DNA of 64,000 nt from RPQJ01 sp963793005 (GCA_963793005.1 CAWBYP010000002.1:124001-188000); one strand, 5' to 3'. Counted from the first letter of the stretch, positions 27,244 to 36,475 are shown. Made by a program: numbers and translations. Notes: generated by a model from the letters alone, not told the origin.

Positions 27244-28287
27244 GTGACGCTCGGTCCTGTGATGGTGGACATCGCCGGCACTGCACTCACCGAGGATGAC
27301 CGTCGCGTACTGGCGCACCCGCTGGTCGGATCGGTGATCCTGTTCACTCGCAACTTCGAGAGCGTCCCGCAGCTCGCTGAGCTGGTTCACGAAATTCGAT
27401 CGATCCGCAAGCCGCCGCTGCTGGTCACCGTCGATCACGAAGGCGGTCGGGTGCAGCGTTTCCGCAGCGGATTCACGGTGCTGCCGTCGCAGCGATCCAT
27501 CGGCCACGCCTACGACCTCGATCCCGATGCCGGACGACGCCTGGCGTGGCAGTGCGGCTGGCTGCTGGCCGCTGAACTGCGTGCCGTCGGCGTGGACATG
27601 AGCTTCACGCCCTGCGTGGACCTCGATTACGGCGTCAGCGAGGTGATTGGCGATCGCGCCTACCACCGCGACCCCGACGTGGTCTCGACGCTGGCCGTTG
27701 CCTGCGTGCAGGGCATGCGTGCCGCGGGCATGACGGCGGCCGCCAAGCACTTCCCGGGTCACGGCGCGGTGGTGGCCGATTCGCACAAGGCGCTTCCGGT
27801 GGACCGACGCAGCCTTGCTGAACTGGGCGAGGACCTGCTGCCTTATCACCGGCTGGTGGCAAACGGCCTGGCCGCGGTGATGGTGGCGCACGTGTTGTTC
27901 CCGGAGGTGGACGAGGCTCCGGCGGGGTTCTCGCGGCGCTGGATCCAGCAGGAACTGCGCCACGGCCTGGGGTTCACCGGCGCTATCTTCTCCGACGACC
28001 TCAGCATGGGCGGCGCTGCGGTGGCGGGCTCGGTGCCGGAGCGGGCGCGGCGGGCCCTGGCCGCTGGTTGCGACATCCTCTCGGTCTGCAACGACCGCGC
28101 GGCGGTGCTCGCGACGCTCGACGAACTCGCGGGCGAATCCGATCCGGTGAGCCAGGTCCGGCTGGTCCGCCTGCACGGCCGGCCCGGTCCGGACTGGGAT
28201 TCGCTGCTGGCCGGCGAGCGCTGGGCGCAGTGCAGGGCGGCAGTGGATCACTGTCGTGATGCACCGAGCTTGCAGCTCGACGCCTGA
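27244..28287 (+). CDS. nagZ: Beta-N-acetylhexosaminidase NagZ
   Basis: Cytoplasmic glycoside hydrolase family 3 enzyme that removes N-acetylglucosamine from anhydromuropeptides in peptidoglycan recycling. The 347-residue product shows the N-terminus GPVMVDIAGTAL, VDHEGGRVQRFR (substrate-binding), the GH3 motif KHFPGHGAV with the catalytic His, and the nucleophile Asp in IFSDDLSMGGAA. The start is uncertain: the GTG given fits E. coli NagZ, and another GTG 12 bases upstream is also in frame. In many bacteria NagZ activity feeds AmpR/AmpC induction; no such genes are in this window. Confidence 0.94.
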   Translation: MTLGPVMVDIAGTALTEDDRRVLAHPLVGSVILFTRNFESVPQLAELVHEIRSIRKPPLLVTVDHEGGRVQRFRSGFTVLPSQRSIGHAYDLDPDAGRRLAWQCGWLLAAELRAVGVDMSFTPCVDLDYGVSEVIGDRAYHRDPDVVSTLAVACVQGMRAAGMTAAAKHFPGHGAVVADSHKALPVDRRSLAELGEDLLPYHRLVANGLAAVMVAHVLFPEVDEAPAGFSRRWIQQELRHGLGFTGAIFSDDLSMGGAAVAGSVPERARRALAAGCDILSVCNDRAAVLATLDELAGESDPVSQVRLVRLHGRPGPDWDSLLAGERWAQCRAAVDHCRDAPSLQLDA

Positions 28288-28305
28288 CCGGCGATAAACT
28301 CCGGC

Positions 28306-29148
28306 ATGAGCACGATGGACCCGACACCGACCGCCGACGTCCTGCGCCACGCCCCGGACGGCATCGTGGTCGTCCAGGGCAGCCCGCTGCAGGTCCTCTA
28401 CGCGAACGAAACGCTTGCCGCGCTGCTGCGCACTCCGGTGTCCGAGCTGGTCGGGCAGAAGCTCGAAGAGATCGAGATCGAGGCGCCGCTCGATCCGACT
28501 GCAACGGTCGGTTGCGGCGCGATGCGCGTACAACTGAAGCACGCGGATGGTTCGGTGGTCGGCTGCGAGCGCTGGGCTGTACTGCTGCCGGACGGGCGGC
28601 TGGCGATGTACTACCGGCCGCTGCAACGCGTGGTCGCCGGCGCCGCCATTGACCGGGCCAACGGACTCGCCACCGCGGAACACCTGCTCGAGACTCTGCG
28701 ACGCGACTGGTCGATCGGCCAGCGCGACGGCCGCTTGATCACGCTGATCCGCTTCGACGTGGACGGCTGCCGTGAGTACCGCGAGATCTTCGGGCGCGTC
28801 GCGACCGACAATGTCCTGCGGCAGCTCGGCAGGACCATCGCCGCGACCATGCGCAGGGCCAGCGACGTGGTGGCGCGTTTCGGTGACGACGAGTTCGTGG
28901 CGCTGGGCGTAGCGATGGAGCCGGCGAGCGCGAGCGCATTCGCGGAAGCGATCCTGGGCCGCATCCGTGCGCTCGCGATCCACCATCCGCGTTCGCGTAC
29001 TGGCCGCTTCATGACCATGAGCGCCGGAGTCGTGACCGCCGTTCCGCCACGGGGCCACGAATGCGAGCTGTTGCTCGAGGCGGCGCAGCGTGCGCTGGAG
29101 CGCGCCAAGCATTCCGGCGGAAACCGTGTCGAGGACGGGGCGATCTGA
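28306..29148 (+). CDS. PAS-GGDEF protein with degenerate active site
   Basis: A 280-residue soluble protein. An N-terminal PAS-like domain covers about residues 10-115 (RHAPDGIVVVQGSPLQVLYA) and a GGDEF-type domain about 120-275. The signature motif reads RFGDDEFVAL (residues 191-200), so GGDEF has become GDDEF. The substrate-binding stretch usually written FKxxND has become CREYRE. The metal-binding Asp151 is retained. I infer that diguanylate cyclase activity is doubtful and that the domain may act as a regulator or GTP sensor. No transmembrane segment and no EAL domain. It ends convergent with mfd, 8 bases apart. Confidence 0.8.
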   Translation: MSTMDPTPTADVLRHAPDGIVVVQGSPLQVLYANETLAALLRTPVSELVGQKLEEIEIEAPLDPTATVGCGAMRVQLKHADGSVVGCERWAVLLPDGRLAMYYRPLQRVVAGAAIDRANGLATAEHLLETLRRDWSIGQRDGRLITLIRFDVDGCREYREIFGRVATDNVLRQLGRTIAATMRRASDVVARFGDDEFVALGVAMEPASASAFAEAILGRIRALAIHHPRSRTGRFMTMSAGVVTAVPPRGHECELLLEAAQRALERAKHSGGNRVEDGAI

Positions 29149-29156
29149 GTCGAGGT

Positions 29157-32100
29157 TCAGCGGGCAACGCAACCCGCAAGTGCCTCGACCTGTGCCAGCG
29201 CAGCCGCGAAACGCGCCTCCGGCTCCTCGAATGCACCGCTGAACCGGAGCTTGCTCGGGCCGTCAAATCGCAGCGCCCGTCCGCTCTTCTGCACCAGCAG
29301 GATCAGCGCACCCGGGTCCACGGGCGTGTCGGGGCCAAAGGCCACGGAACCGCCGGCGTGGCCGACGTCGAGCCGCTCGATTCCGAGCCGCGCGGCCGCC
29401 ACGCGCAGTCGCGCGACGCGGAACAGGTTCCTCGCCGGCTCTGGCAGCGAGCCGAAACGGTCCATGGTCTCGGCCTGCAGGTCGTCGAGGTCCGCCTCGT
29501 TCGCCACGCCAGAGATGCGCTTGTAGAGCACCAGCCGCGCGTGCACGTCGGGCAGGAACGCCTCCGGCAGCAGCGCCGGCACGTGCAGGTCGAGTTCCGG
29601 CCCGTGGTGCAGCGGCTGCTCCAGTTCGGGAACCCGGCCGGCGCGCATCGCCGTGACGGCGCGCTCCAGCAGTTCCGTGTACAGCGCGAAGCCGATCTCC
29701 TGGATCTGGCCGCTCTGGCCTTCGCCCAGCAGTTCGCCGGCGCCGCGGATCTCCAGGTCGTGGGTCGCGAGCACGAAGCCGGCGCCGAGGTCTTCCAGCG
29801 ATTCGATCGCCTCGAGGCGCTTGGCCGCGTCGGCGGTCATGGCGTTCTTCGGCGGCGTGACCAGGTAGGCATAGGCCTGGTGATGCGAACGGCCCACGCG
29901 ACCTCGCAGCTGGTGCAGTTGCGCCAGCCCGAAGCGATCCGCGCGGTCGATGATGATTGTGTTCGCAGTCGGCACGTCGATGCCGCTCTCGATGATCGTG
30001 GTGCAGAGCAGGAGGTTGGCGCGCTTGTGGTAGAAATCGAGCATGACCTGCTCGAGGTCGCGCTCGCGCATCTGTCCGTGGCCTATCGCGATGCGTGCCT
30101 CCGGAACGAGCCCGGCCAGCACCCGCGCAGTGTTCTCGATGGTATCGACCGAGTTGTGCACGAAATACACCTGGCCGCCGCGTCGAAGTTCGCGCAGGCA
30201 GGCTTCGCGAACCACCGGCTCGCTCCACTCGGTGACGAAGGTCTTTATCGAGAGTCGGCCGACCGGCGGTGTCGAGATCAGCGACAGGTCGCGCAGGCCG
30301 CCGAGCGACATGTTCAGGGTGCGGGGGATGGGCGTCGCAGTCAGCGTCAGCACGTCGATCTCGGCGCGCAGCGACTTGAGCTTCTCCTTGTCGCGCACCC
30401 CGAAGCGGTGTTCCTCGTCGATGACCAGCAGGCCGAGGTCCTTGAAGCGCACGCCGGACTGCAGAAGCCGGTGCGTGCCGACCACGATGTCGACCTTGCC
30501 ATCCGCGAGTCCGGCCAGCACCGCCTTCGCCTGCGCGTCGCCTCGAAATCGCGACAGCAGCTCCACCCGCACCGGCCAGTCCGCGAAGCGGTCGGCAAAG
30601 CTCTGGTAGTGCTGCTGCGCGAGCAGCGTGGTCGGCACCAGCACCGCGGCCTGCTTGCCACCCTGCACGGCGACGAATGCAGCGCGTAGTGCAACCTCGG
30701 TCTTGCCGAATCCCACGTCGCCGCACACTACGCGGTCCATCGGCCGGGGCGAGCGGAGGTCGGCGACCACCTGCTCGATCGCGGCCGCCTGGTCCGCGGT
30801 CTCCTCGAACGGGAAGCCCGACGCGAAAGCCTGCAGCTGGGTCTCGTCCACGGTGAACGCGTGGCCCTTGCGGGCCGCGCGGCGCGAATATACGTCAAGC
30901 AGTTCGGCGGCGGCATCGCGGATCCGGGCTGCGGCGCGACTGCGGGCCTTGGCCCACTGGTCGCCGCCGAGCTTGTGCAGCGGAGCCGATTCGGGGGCTG
31001 CGCCGGTATAGCGGCTGATCCGCTCCAGCGATTGCACCGGGACGTAGAGCTTGTCGCCGTCGGCGTATTCGAGCACCAGGAACTCTGCGGCGAGACCGCC
31101 CGCGTCCATCGTGGTGAGCCCGAGGTAACGACCGACGCCGTAGTCCTCGTGCACGACCGGCGCCCCGGGGCGCAGGTCGGCAAGCTGCTGGATGATGCGC
31201 GCAGGGTCGCGGTCGGACCGACGTCGGCGTCGTTCCTGGCGGGCACGCTCGCCGAACAACTGCTCCTCGGCGTAAAGCGTTATCGCCGGTTCAGCCAGCG
31301 CCAGGCCGGAAGCGAGCGGCGCGATGGTCAGCGCGATCGGCGCGTCGCCGGCAAGGAAATCCTCCCAGCTGGCAACCACTCGCGCAGTCACGCCGTGCGG
31401 GCGCAGCAGGTCGAGCAGCAGCTCGCGCCGCCCGGCGGATTCGGCTGCGAGCAGCACGCGGCCCTCGTGGTTTGCAAGCCGCGCGGCAAAGTCCCGGATC
31501 GAGTCCTCGTGCCGCTGGTCGATTCGAAGTGCCGGTGCTTCCGCGGTGCGCAGGTCCAGGATCTGCACCTCGTCGCGTTCGCCAGGCATGCCGCGGTCAC
31601 CCGGTTCACGGGTATCGTCGGTTGCGTCGCCGGCCGGCTGTTCGCCTGCGTCGCCAAGCAGCAGCCGCGGCGAGCGAGCCAGCGCTGCCTGCCAGTCGGC
31701 CGGCGGCAGGAATATTTCGCCCGGTGCAAGCACCGGGTGCTCGATGTCGTACCTGCGTTCCTCGAATTGCTCATCTATCGAAGCCCACGCGGATGCGAGG
31801 ACCGCCCGGTATTCGGCCGGCAGCGCGACGACCGCGCCGGTGGGCAGGTAGTCGAACAGGCTCGCCGTCTCGTCGAAGAACAGCGGCAGGTAGTACTCGA
31901 TGCCGGAAGGCGCCAGTCCGTCGCCCACGTCCCGGTACAGCGGCATCCGTGTCAGGTCGCCCTCGAAACGTGTGCGGAAGCGGCGGCGGAAGTCGCGCAC
32001 CGAATCCGCCCCGAGCCCGAACTCACGCGCGGGGAGCAGGTCGACGCGCGGCAGGTGTTCCCCGGAGCGCTGCGTCTCGGCGTCGAAACTGCGCACGCTT

Positions 32101-32675
32101 TCCACTCGCAGGTCCATCAAGTCGATGCGCAGCGGCACCTCGCTGCCCATCGGGAACACGTCGAACAGCGAACCGCGGATCGCGAACTCACCCGGAGCCC
32201 CGACCTGGGGCACGCTCGCGTATCCGGCAGCCGCGAGTCGCAGCCGGAATGCGGCGAGGTCGAGCTCCTGGCCGACGTCGATTGCGAGTGCGTGGCCGTC
32301 GATGAACGAGCGCGGCGGCAGGCGCTGCAGGGCGGTCGGCAGGTCGGTCACGACGATCGAGCGGCCCAGCGTCGGCAACCGCGCCAGGGCCCGCAGGCGC
32401 TGCGAGATGATGTCCGGGTGTGGCGAGAACTGGTCGTAGGGCAGGGTCTCGTAGCCTGGGAATGCCAGCACCGGCAGGGTGGCTGGCGCGAAGAACCTGA
32501 TTTCCTCCTCCAGCCGCGTGGCACCAGCTGCGTCAGCGGCGACCAGAAGCAGCGGGGCGCGGGTTCCCGTCGTCGACCGGGCGAGGTGCAGTGCGGTGCC
32601 GGCACCAGCCAAGCCGGTCCACCTCAGGAGCGGACGCTGTTCGCCAGGAAGAATTGTTGTTGTTTGTTTCGACAA
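29157..32675 (-). CDS. mfd: Transcription-repair coupling factor Mfd
   Basis: ATP-dependent translocase that removes RNA polymerase stalled at DNA damage and recruits UvrA. The 1172-residue product has the UvrB-like N-terminal part (GYETLPYDQFSPH, SQRLRALARL), the RNA polymerase-interacting domain (EDYGVGRYLGLTTM), a RecG-like helicase core with GDVGFGKTEVALRAAF (Walker A), DEEHRFG (Walker B) and LTLTATPIPRTLNMSL, and the C-terminal TRCF domain. The start is TTG giving MSKQTTT. Two palindromes and AT-rich sequence lie just upstream. Confidence 0.96.
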   Translation of the reverse strand: MSKQTTTILPGEQRPLLRWTGLAGAGTALHLARSTTGTRAPLLLVAADAAGATRLEEEIRFFAPATLPVLAFPGYETLPYDQFSPHPDIISQRLRALARLPTLGRSIVVTDLPTALQRLPPRSFIDGHALAIDVGQELDLAAFRLRLAAAGYASVPQVGAPGEFAIRGSLFDVFPMGSEVPLRIDLMDLRVESVRSFDAETQRSGEHLPRVDLLPAREFGLGADSVRDFRRRFRTRFEGDLTRMPLYRDVGDGLAPSGIEYYLPLFFDETASLFDYLPTGAVVALPAEYRAVLASAWASIDEQFEERRYDIEHPVLAPGEIFLPPADWQAALARSPRLLLGDAGEQPAGDATDDTREPGDRGMPGERDEVQILDLRTAEAPALRIDQRHEDSIRDFAARLANHEGRVLLAAESAGRRELLLDLLRPHGVTARVVASWEDFLAGDAPIALTIAPLASGLALAEPAITLYAEEQLFGERARQERRRRRSDRDPARIIQQLADLRPGAPVVHEDYGVGRYLGLTTMDAGGLAAEFLVLEYADGDKLYVPVQSLERISRYTGAAPESAPLHKLGGDQWAKARSRAAARIRDAAAELLDVYSRRAARKGHAFTVDETQLQAFASGFPFEETADQAAAIEQVVADLRSPRPMDRVVCGDVGFGKTEVALRAAFVAVQGGKQAAVLVPTTLLAQQHYQSFADRFADWPVRVELLSRFRGDAQAKAVLAGLADGKVDIVVGTHRLLQSGVRFKDLGLLVIDEEHRFGVRDKEKLKSLRAEIDVLTLTATPIPRTLNMSLGGLRDLSLISTPPVGRLSIKTFVTEWSEPVVREACLRELRRGGQVYFVHNSVDTIENTARVLAGLVPEARIAIGHGQMRERDLEQVMLDFYHKRANLLLCTTIIESGIDVPTANTIIIDRADRFGLAQLHQLRGRVGRSHHQAYAYLVTPPKNAMTADAAKRLEAIESLEDLGAGFVLATHDLEIRGAGELLGEGQSGQIQEIGFALYTELLERAVTAMRAGRVPELEQPLHHGPELDLHVPALLPEAFLPDVHARLVLYKRISGVANEADLDDLQAETMDRFGSLPEPARNLFRVARLRVAAARLGIERLDVGHAGGSVAFGPDTPVDPGALILLVQKSGRALRFDGPSKLRFSGAFEEPEARFAAALAQVEALAGCVAR

Positions 32676-32687
32676 AACAATAGCTTA

Positions 32688-32711
32688 AGAACAAATCATG
32701 AGATTTGTTCT
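32688..32711. promoter_or_regulatory. Palindrome upstream of mfd (possible operator or hairpin)
   Basis: A perfect 10-bp inverted repeat, AGAACAAATC / GATTTGTTCT around ATGA, lies 13 bases upstream of the mfd start codon. It is AT-rich in a GC-rich region, which favours a regulatory protein site or an RNA hairpin in the mfd leader. Confidence 0.45.
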
Positions 32712-32733
32712 AGGTAATGGTGTGGGCGCGGCC

Positions 32734-32749
32734 CAGTCCCGCGGGACTG
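32734..32749. promoter_or_regulatory. CAGTCCCG/CGGGACTG palindrome between mfd and the small secreted protein gene
   Basis: A perfect 16-bp dyad with no spacer. It lies between the stop codon of the small secreted protein gene and the mfd start, so it may be part of a transcription terminator (no T-run follows on either strand) or a protein-binding site. Confidence 0.35.
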
Positions 32750-32810
32750 CGAAGATTATCAGACCGGGCGCGCGGACAAGGCGTCCGAGCGTATCGTCAA
32801 TTGCCGCCGG

Positions 32811-33107
32811 TCAGTTGTTGGACGCAGTAACCTGGGTCGCCACCGCGTGTATGACGAGGTTGTACTCGAAATACACCACGAACGAAGGGTAAACCCAGCG
32901 CGTGATCGGCGGCTCGCCTATCGCGTCGATGCGATTGCCAGGGGCCCCATAGCGGCCCTCGACCTGGCCCATGGTCAGGCCCCGGCTGGGGACGTCCACC
33001 TGGGCTTGTCCATACGAGGCGCCGGCCGGCTGGCCCTCCTGCGCCTGCGCAGTCGCAAAACCCAGCCCCAACGCTATTCCGGCTACCGCCAGCACAATCT
33101 TGCGCAT
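32811..33107 (-). CDS. Small secreted protein, SmpA/BamE-like motif, function unknown
   Basis: A 98-residue protein with a clear signal peptide (MRKIVLAVAGIALGLGFATA, cleavage after AQA near residue 22) and a mature domain of about 75 residues. The stretch RGLTMGQVEGRYGAPGNR resembles the repeat-like turn of SmpA/BamE and related small envelope proteins, and IGEPPITRWVYPSFVVYFEY is a compact beta segment. There is no lipobox, so it is probably periplasmic. It is encoded upstream of mfd on the same strand and divergent from lolC. A GCAGGGG box precedes the ATG. I do not know the function. Confidence 0.65.
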   Translation of the reverse strand: MRKIVLAVAGIALGLGFATAQAQEGQPAGASYGQAQVDVPSRGLTMGQVEGRYGAPGNRIDAIGEPPITRWVYPSFVVYFEYNLVIHAVATQVTASNN

Positions 33108-33127
33108 GATCAAGGCCCCTGCTGGAA

Positions 33128-33144
33128 CTATATTGACAATATAG
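33128..33144. promoter_or_regulatory. CTATATT-GAC-AATATAG palindrome at the divergent start of the small secreted protein gene
   Basis: A 7-bp perfect inverted repeat with a 3-base centre, about 20 bases upstream of the minus-strand start codon. It contains -10-like hexamers on the minus strand (TATATT and TATAGT), so it probably overlaps the promoter of that gene and may be an operator. Confidence 0.45.
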
Positions 33145-33274
33145 CACCGGCTTCGAGGCGCAGGGCGTGACCGATTGCCGGTTTGCGGCGGTCCGGGGTC
33201 CGGCGCGACCGTTGACGCAGCGTGCAAAACCGGGTGTCCGCGGGTAGCCTTGCGGCCTTTCGCCAGGACCCAGC

Positions 33275-34519
33275 ATGTTCCACCCCCTGCCAGTATTCCT
33301 CGGGCTTCGCTACGTCCGGACCCGGCGGCAGGGGTTCTTCGTGTCCTTCATTTCGTGGGTGTCGATGCTCGGCGTGTGCCTGGGCGTCGCGGCATTGATC
33401 ACGATCATTTCCGTCATGAATGGATTCGAGGGGGAACTCCGCGGCCGGCTGGTCGCGCTGACCGCGCACGCGACGGTCACTGGTCCGCCGGAGCAGATGT
33501 CGGACTGGCGGGCGGTTGCCGACCGCGCGCTCGCAGTCCCCGGCACCGTGGGTGCGGCGCCATTCGTTGACGTGCAGGCAATGGTCGGGCGGTCCGGGTA
33601 CCTGATGCCCGCCGTACTGCACGGCGTGGACGTGCAGGCTGAGCCTGGCGTCTCCAGCATCGAGCAGCACCTGCTCGAGGGGCGACTCGCCGATCTCACG
33701 CCGGGATCCCGGCACGCGATTGTCGGCCGGGCGCTCGCCTGGCAGCTCGGCGCGCAGCTCGGCGACCAGCTCACGGTGATGGTCCCGGGTCGCGACCTGC
33801 TCACCGGCGGCCGGCCGGCGCTGCAGACTTTTGAAGTTTCGGGCTTCTTCGAGGTCGGTCTGCAGGACCACGACGGCTCGCTGGTGCTGGTGCCGATGCG
33901 CGACGCTGCCGATCTTGCCGGCGACGCGGCCGGCCCCGAGGGAATCCGGCTGCGCTTCGACGATGTGATGGCAGCGCCGGTGCGTGCGGCGGCGGTAGCG
34001 GCCGCGCTTGGCCCGGGCTTCGAGGTGCGCGACTGGAGCCGCGAGCATGCGGCGTACTTCAGGGCCATTCGCATCGAGAAGACGATGATGAGCCTGATCC
34101 TGATGCTGGTCGTCGCAGTGGCGGCTTTCAACATCGTCGCGGCGCTGGTCATGGTAGTAAACGAAAAGCGCTCGGACATCGCGATCCTGCGCACGCTCGG
34201 GCTCGCGCCGCGCGGCGTGGTAGGCGTGTTCGTGACCCAGGGGCTCGTGATCGGCGCGATCGGCACCCTGGTCGGCACGCTGCTTGGAGTGCTGGTCGCG
34301 AGCAATGTCGGCGTGATCGTTCCTGCACTGGAGGGTGCGCTCGGATTCCACGTGATGGACCCGACCGTCTACTACATCAGTGAGCTGCCGTCGGAGCTGC
34401 GGCTCGGGCAGGTGCTGACGATTTCGTCGATCGCGTTCCTGTTGACGGTGCTCGCGACCATCTACCCGGCCATTCGCGGCGCGGCGACCGAACCGGCCGA
34501 AGCCCTGCGGTACGAATGA
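33275..34519 (+). CDS. lolC: Lipoprotein-releasing ABC permease LolC/E type (first copy)
   Basis: Inner-membrane permease of the LolCDE complex that hands outer-membrane lipoproteins to LolA. The 414-residue product has one N-terminal transmembrane helix (about 22-45, FVSFISWVSMLGVCLGVAALI), a large periplasmic domain, and three C-terminal helices of the FtsX type (from about 275). VMNGFEGELRGRL is the family signature near residue 50. The stop overlaps the next permease as ATGA. Which of the two paralogues is functionally LolC or LolE I infer from order only. Confidence 0.9.
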   Translation: MFHPLPVFLGLRYVRTRRQGFFVSFISWVSMLGVCLGVAALITIISVMNGFEGELRGRLVALTAHATVTGPPEQMSDWRAVADRALAVPGTVGAAPFVDVQAMVGRSGYLMPAVLHGVDVQAEPGVSSIEQHLLEGRLADLTPGSRHAIVGRALAWQLGAQLGDQLTVMVPGRDLLTGGRPALQTFEVSGFFEVGLQDHDGSLVLVPMRDAADLAGDAAGPEGIRLRFDDVMAAPVRAAAVAAALGPGFEVRDWSREHAAYFRAIRIEKTMMSLILMLVVAVAAFNIVAALVMVVNEKRSDIAILRTLGLAPRGVVGVFVTQGLVIGAIGTLVGTLLGVLVASNVGVIVPALEGALGFHVMDPTVYYISELPSELRLGQVLTISSIAFLLTVLATIYPAIRGAATEPAEALRYE

Positions 34520-35778
34520 TGGCCATTGGCATCCCGTTTGAAATAAGCATCGGGCGACGCTACCTGCGTTCGTCGGGCAATCGTTTCCTGTCGTTCATAT
34601 CGCTGATGTCGATGCTGGGCGTGGCGATCGGCGTGGCGGTCCTGATCGTGGTGCTGTCGGTGATGAATGGCTTCGAGACCGAATTGCGCAGCCGGATACT
34701 GAGCATAACCTCGCATGCGACGCTGGCCGCTTTTGGCGCAGGCGCCCCGGACTGGCCGGCGATGCGTGCGACGGCACTCGCCGATCCGCGTGTCGAGGCT
34801 GCGGCCCCGTATGTGGAAGGCGAGGCGCTGCTGATCGCGGACAAGCCGAAAGGAAAATCCGCCCCGGCCAGTGTTCGCGGCATCGACCCGGCGGTCGAGA
34901 CCACGGTCTCGGCGATCGCCGACCGCCTGCAGGGCGGCTCGCTGGCTGCGCTGGAACCTGGGTCCTACCGCATGCTGCTCGGCTCGGAGCTTGCGGCCCG
35001 CCTCGGCGTCGTGCCGGGAGACAGCGTCGTGATGGCGATCGCGCAGGGATCGGTCACGCCTGCCGGTGTCGTGCCACGCATGCGGCGGTTCACGGTGATC
35101 GGCACTTTCTATTCGGGCATGTACGAAATCGACAACGGGCTCGCGCTGGCGAGCCTTGCGGACGCGCAGCGTGTGTTCCGGCTTGGCGACAACGTGAGCG
35201 GGATCCGGCTGGCGTTCCGCGATCCCTACCAGGCGCCGCAGGCGGCGCGTGACGTAGCCCTCGAACTCGGTGGCGGGCTTTGGGTCGAGGACTGGACCCA
35301 GCGGCAGGCGAACTTCTTCCGGTCGATCGAGCTGACCAAGCGGATGATGTTCTTCATCCTGCTGCTGGTGGTCGCAGTTGCTGCGTTCAACATCGTCTCC
35401 ACGCTGGTGATGGCGGTGAAGGACAAGCAGCCGGATATCGCGATACTGCGCACGCTCGGCGCACGCCCGTCCAGCGTGCTGGCGATCTTCGCGACCCAGG
35501 GCACGGTGATCGGGCTGGTCGGTACGCTGGGCGGTGTCGCGCTGGGAATCGTATTGTCACTGAACCTCGAATCACTGGTGCATGGCCTCGAGCGGGCCCT
35601 TGGCACGCACTTCATGGATGCGAGCGTGTACCTGATGAGCGACCTGCCGGCGCGCGTCGAGCCCGGCGACATCCTGCTGATCGCGAGCACGGCATTCGCG
35701 TTGTGCTGCCTTTCCACACTCTATCCCGCCTGGCGCGCGGCGCGCACCAACCCGGCGAGGGCATTGCGACATGACTGA
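34516..35778 (+). CDS. lolE: Lipoprotein-releasing ABC permease LolC/E type (second copy)
   Basis: The second LolC/E-type permease, 420 residues, with the same layout: N-terminal helix (FLSFISLMSMLGVAIGVAVLI), VMNGFETELRSRILSI, a periplasmic domain and three C-terminal helices (MMFFILLLVVAVAAFN from about 278). RPSSVLAIFATQGTVIGLVG in the C-terminal half matches the coupling region. It overlaps lolD by 8 bases. Two separate permeases plus one ATPase indicate the classical heteromeric LolCDE rather than a LolF homodimer. Confidence 0.9.
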   Translation: MMAIGIPFEISIGRRYLRSSGNRFLSFISLMSMLGVAIGVAVLIVVLSVMNGFETELRSRILSITSHATLAAFGAGAPDWPAMRATALADPRVEAAAPYVEGEALLIADKPKGKSAPASVRGIDPAVETTVSAIADRLQGGSLAALEPGSYRMLLGSELAARLGVVPGDSVVMAIAQGSVTPAGVVPRMRRFTVIGTFYSGMYEIDNGLALASLADAQRVFRLGDNVSGIRLAFRDPYQAPQAARDVALELGGGLWVEDWTQRQANFFRSIELTKRMMFFILLLVVAVAAFNIVSTLVMAVKDKQPDIAILRTLGARPSSVLAIFATQGTVIGLVGTLGGVALGIVLSLNLESLVHGLERALGTHFMDASVYLMSDLPARVEPGDILLIASTAFALCCLSTLYPAWRAARTNPARALRHD

Positions 35779-36475
35779 CAGCGAAATCCTGAGTTGCGTG
35801 GACGTGCGCAAGCACTTCGATGAGGCGGGCCAGCGGCTCGAGGTGCTTTCGGGCGTGGAGCTTGCGATCGGGCAGGGCGAGACGATCGCGATCGTCGGGG
35901 CGTCCGGATCGGGCAAGACCACGCTGCTGCAGATCCTAGGCGGCCTCGACCTGCCGTCGTCCGGCACCGTGCGCATCGCCGGGCAGTCGCTCGCGGACAT
36001 TTCCGACGCGGCTCGCGGTGTGCTGCGCAATCGTGCGCTCGGATTCGTCTACCAGTTCCACCACCTGCTGCCCGAGTTCACCGCGCTGGAGAATGTCGCG
36101 ATGCCGCTGCTGGTGCGACGCGACCCGGTTGCGAGTGCGCAGGCCGAGGCGCGAATGCTGCTCGAGCGCGTGGGCCTTGGCGGTCGGCTCGGCCATCGAC
36201 CGGGACAGCTCTCGGGAGGCGAGCGCCAGCGCGCGGCCGTCGCACGGGCACTGGTGACGCGCCCGCAGCTGGTGCTGGCCGACGAGCCTACCGGCAACCT
36301 CGACGGTACCAATGCCCGCGCCGTGCTGGACCTGATGCTGGAACTCAATCGCGAGCTCGGCACCAGCCTGGTGATCGTCACGCACGCGGCCGAGATTGCC
36401 GCGCGTATGCAGCGCGTGCTGACGCTTCGGGACGGCAGGCTGGTGACCGGCGGCGACGTCGCGGCAGCCGGCTGA
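35771..36475 (+). CDS. lolD: Lipoprotein-releasing ABC ATPase LolD
   Basis: ATP-binding subunit of LolCDE, 234 residues. Walker A is GASGSGKTTLLQ, the Q-loop region is FVYQFHHLLPEFTALENVAMPLLVR (the LolD/MacB-type HHLLPEFTALENV sequence), the signature is LSGGERQRAAVARALV, and Walker B is LVLADEPTGNLD. The H-loop is VTHAAEIA. Translation is coupled to the permease upstream by the 8-base overlap. Confidence 0.96.
   Translation: MTDSEILSCVDVRKHFDEAGQRLEVLSGVELAIGQGETIAIVGASGSGKTTLLQILGGLDLPSSGTVRIAGQSLADISDAARGVLRNRALGFVYQFHHLLPEFTALENVAMPLLVRRDPVASAQAEARMLLERVGLGGRLGHRPGQLSGGERQRAAVARALVTRPQLVLADEPTGNLDGTNARAVLDLMLELNRELGTSLVIVTHAAEIAARMQRVLTLRDGRLVTGGDVAAAG

Noticed and set aside
26416..29172. 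A 918-codon open frame on the minus strand
   Set aside because: It is antisense to rlmD, nagZ and the GGDEF gene, which have clear family motifs. The length is a by-product of high GC content. Its translation is rich in Arg, His and Gln and shows no domain I know.
30861..32717. A 618-codon plus-strand open frame
   Set aside because: Antisense to mfd, whose helicase motifs are intact. No ribosome site and no recognisable domain.
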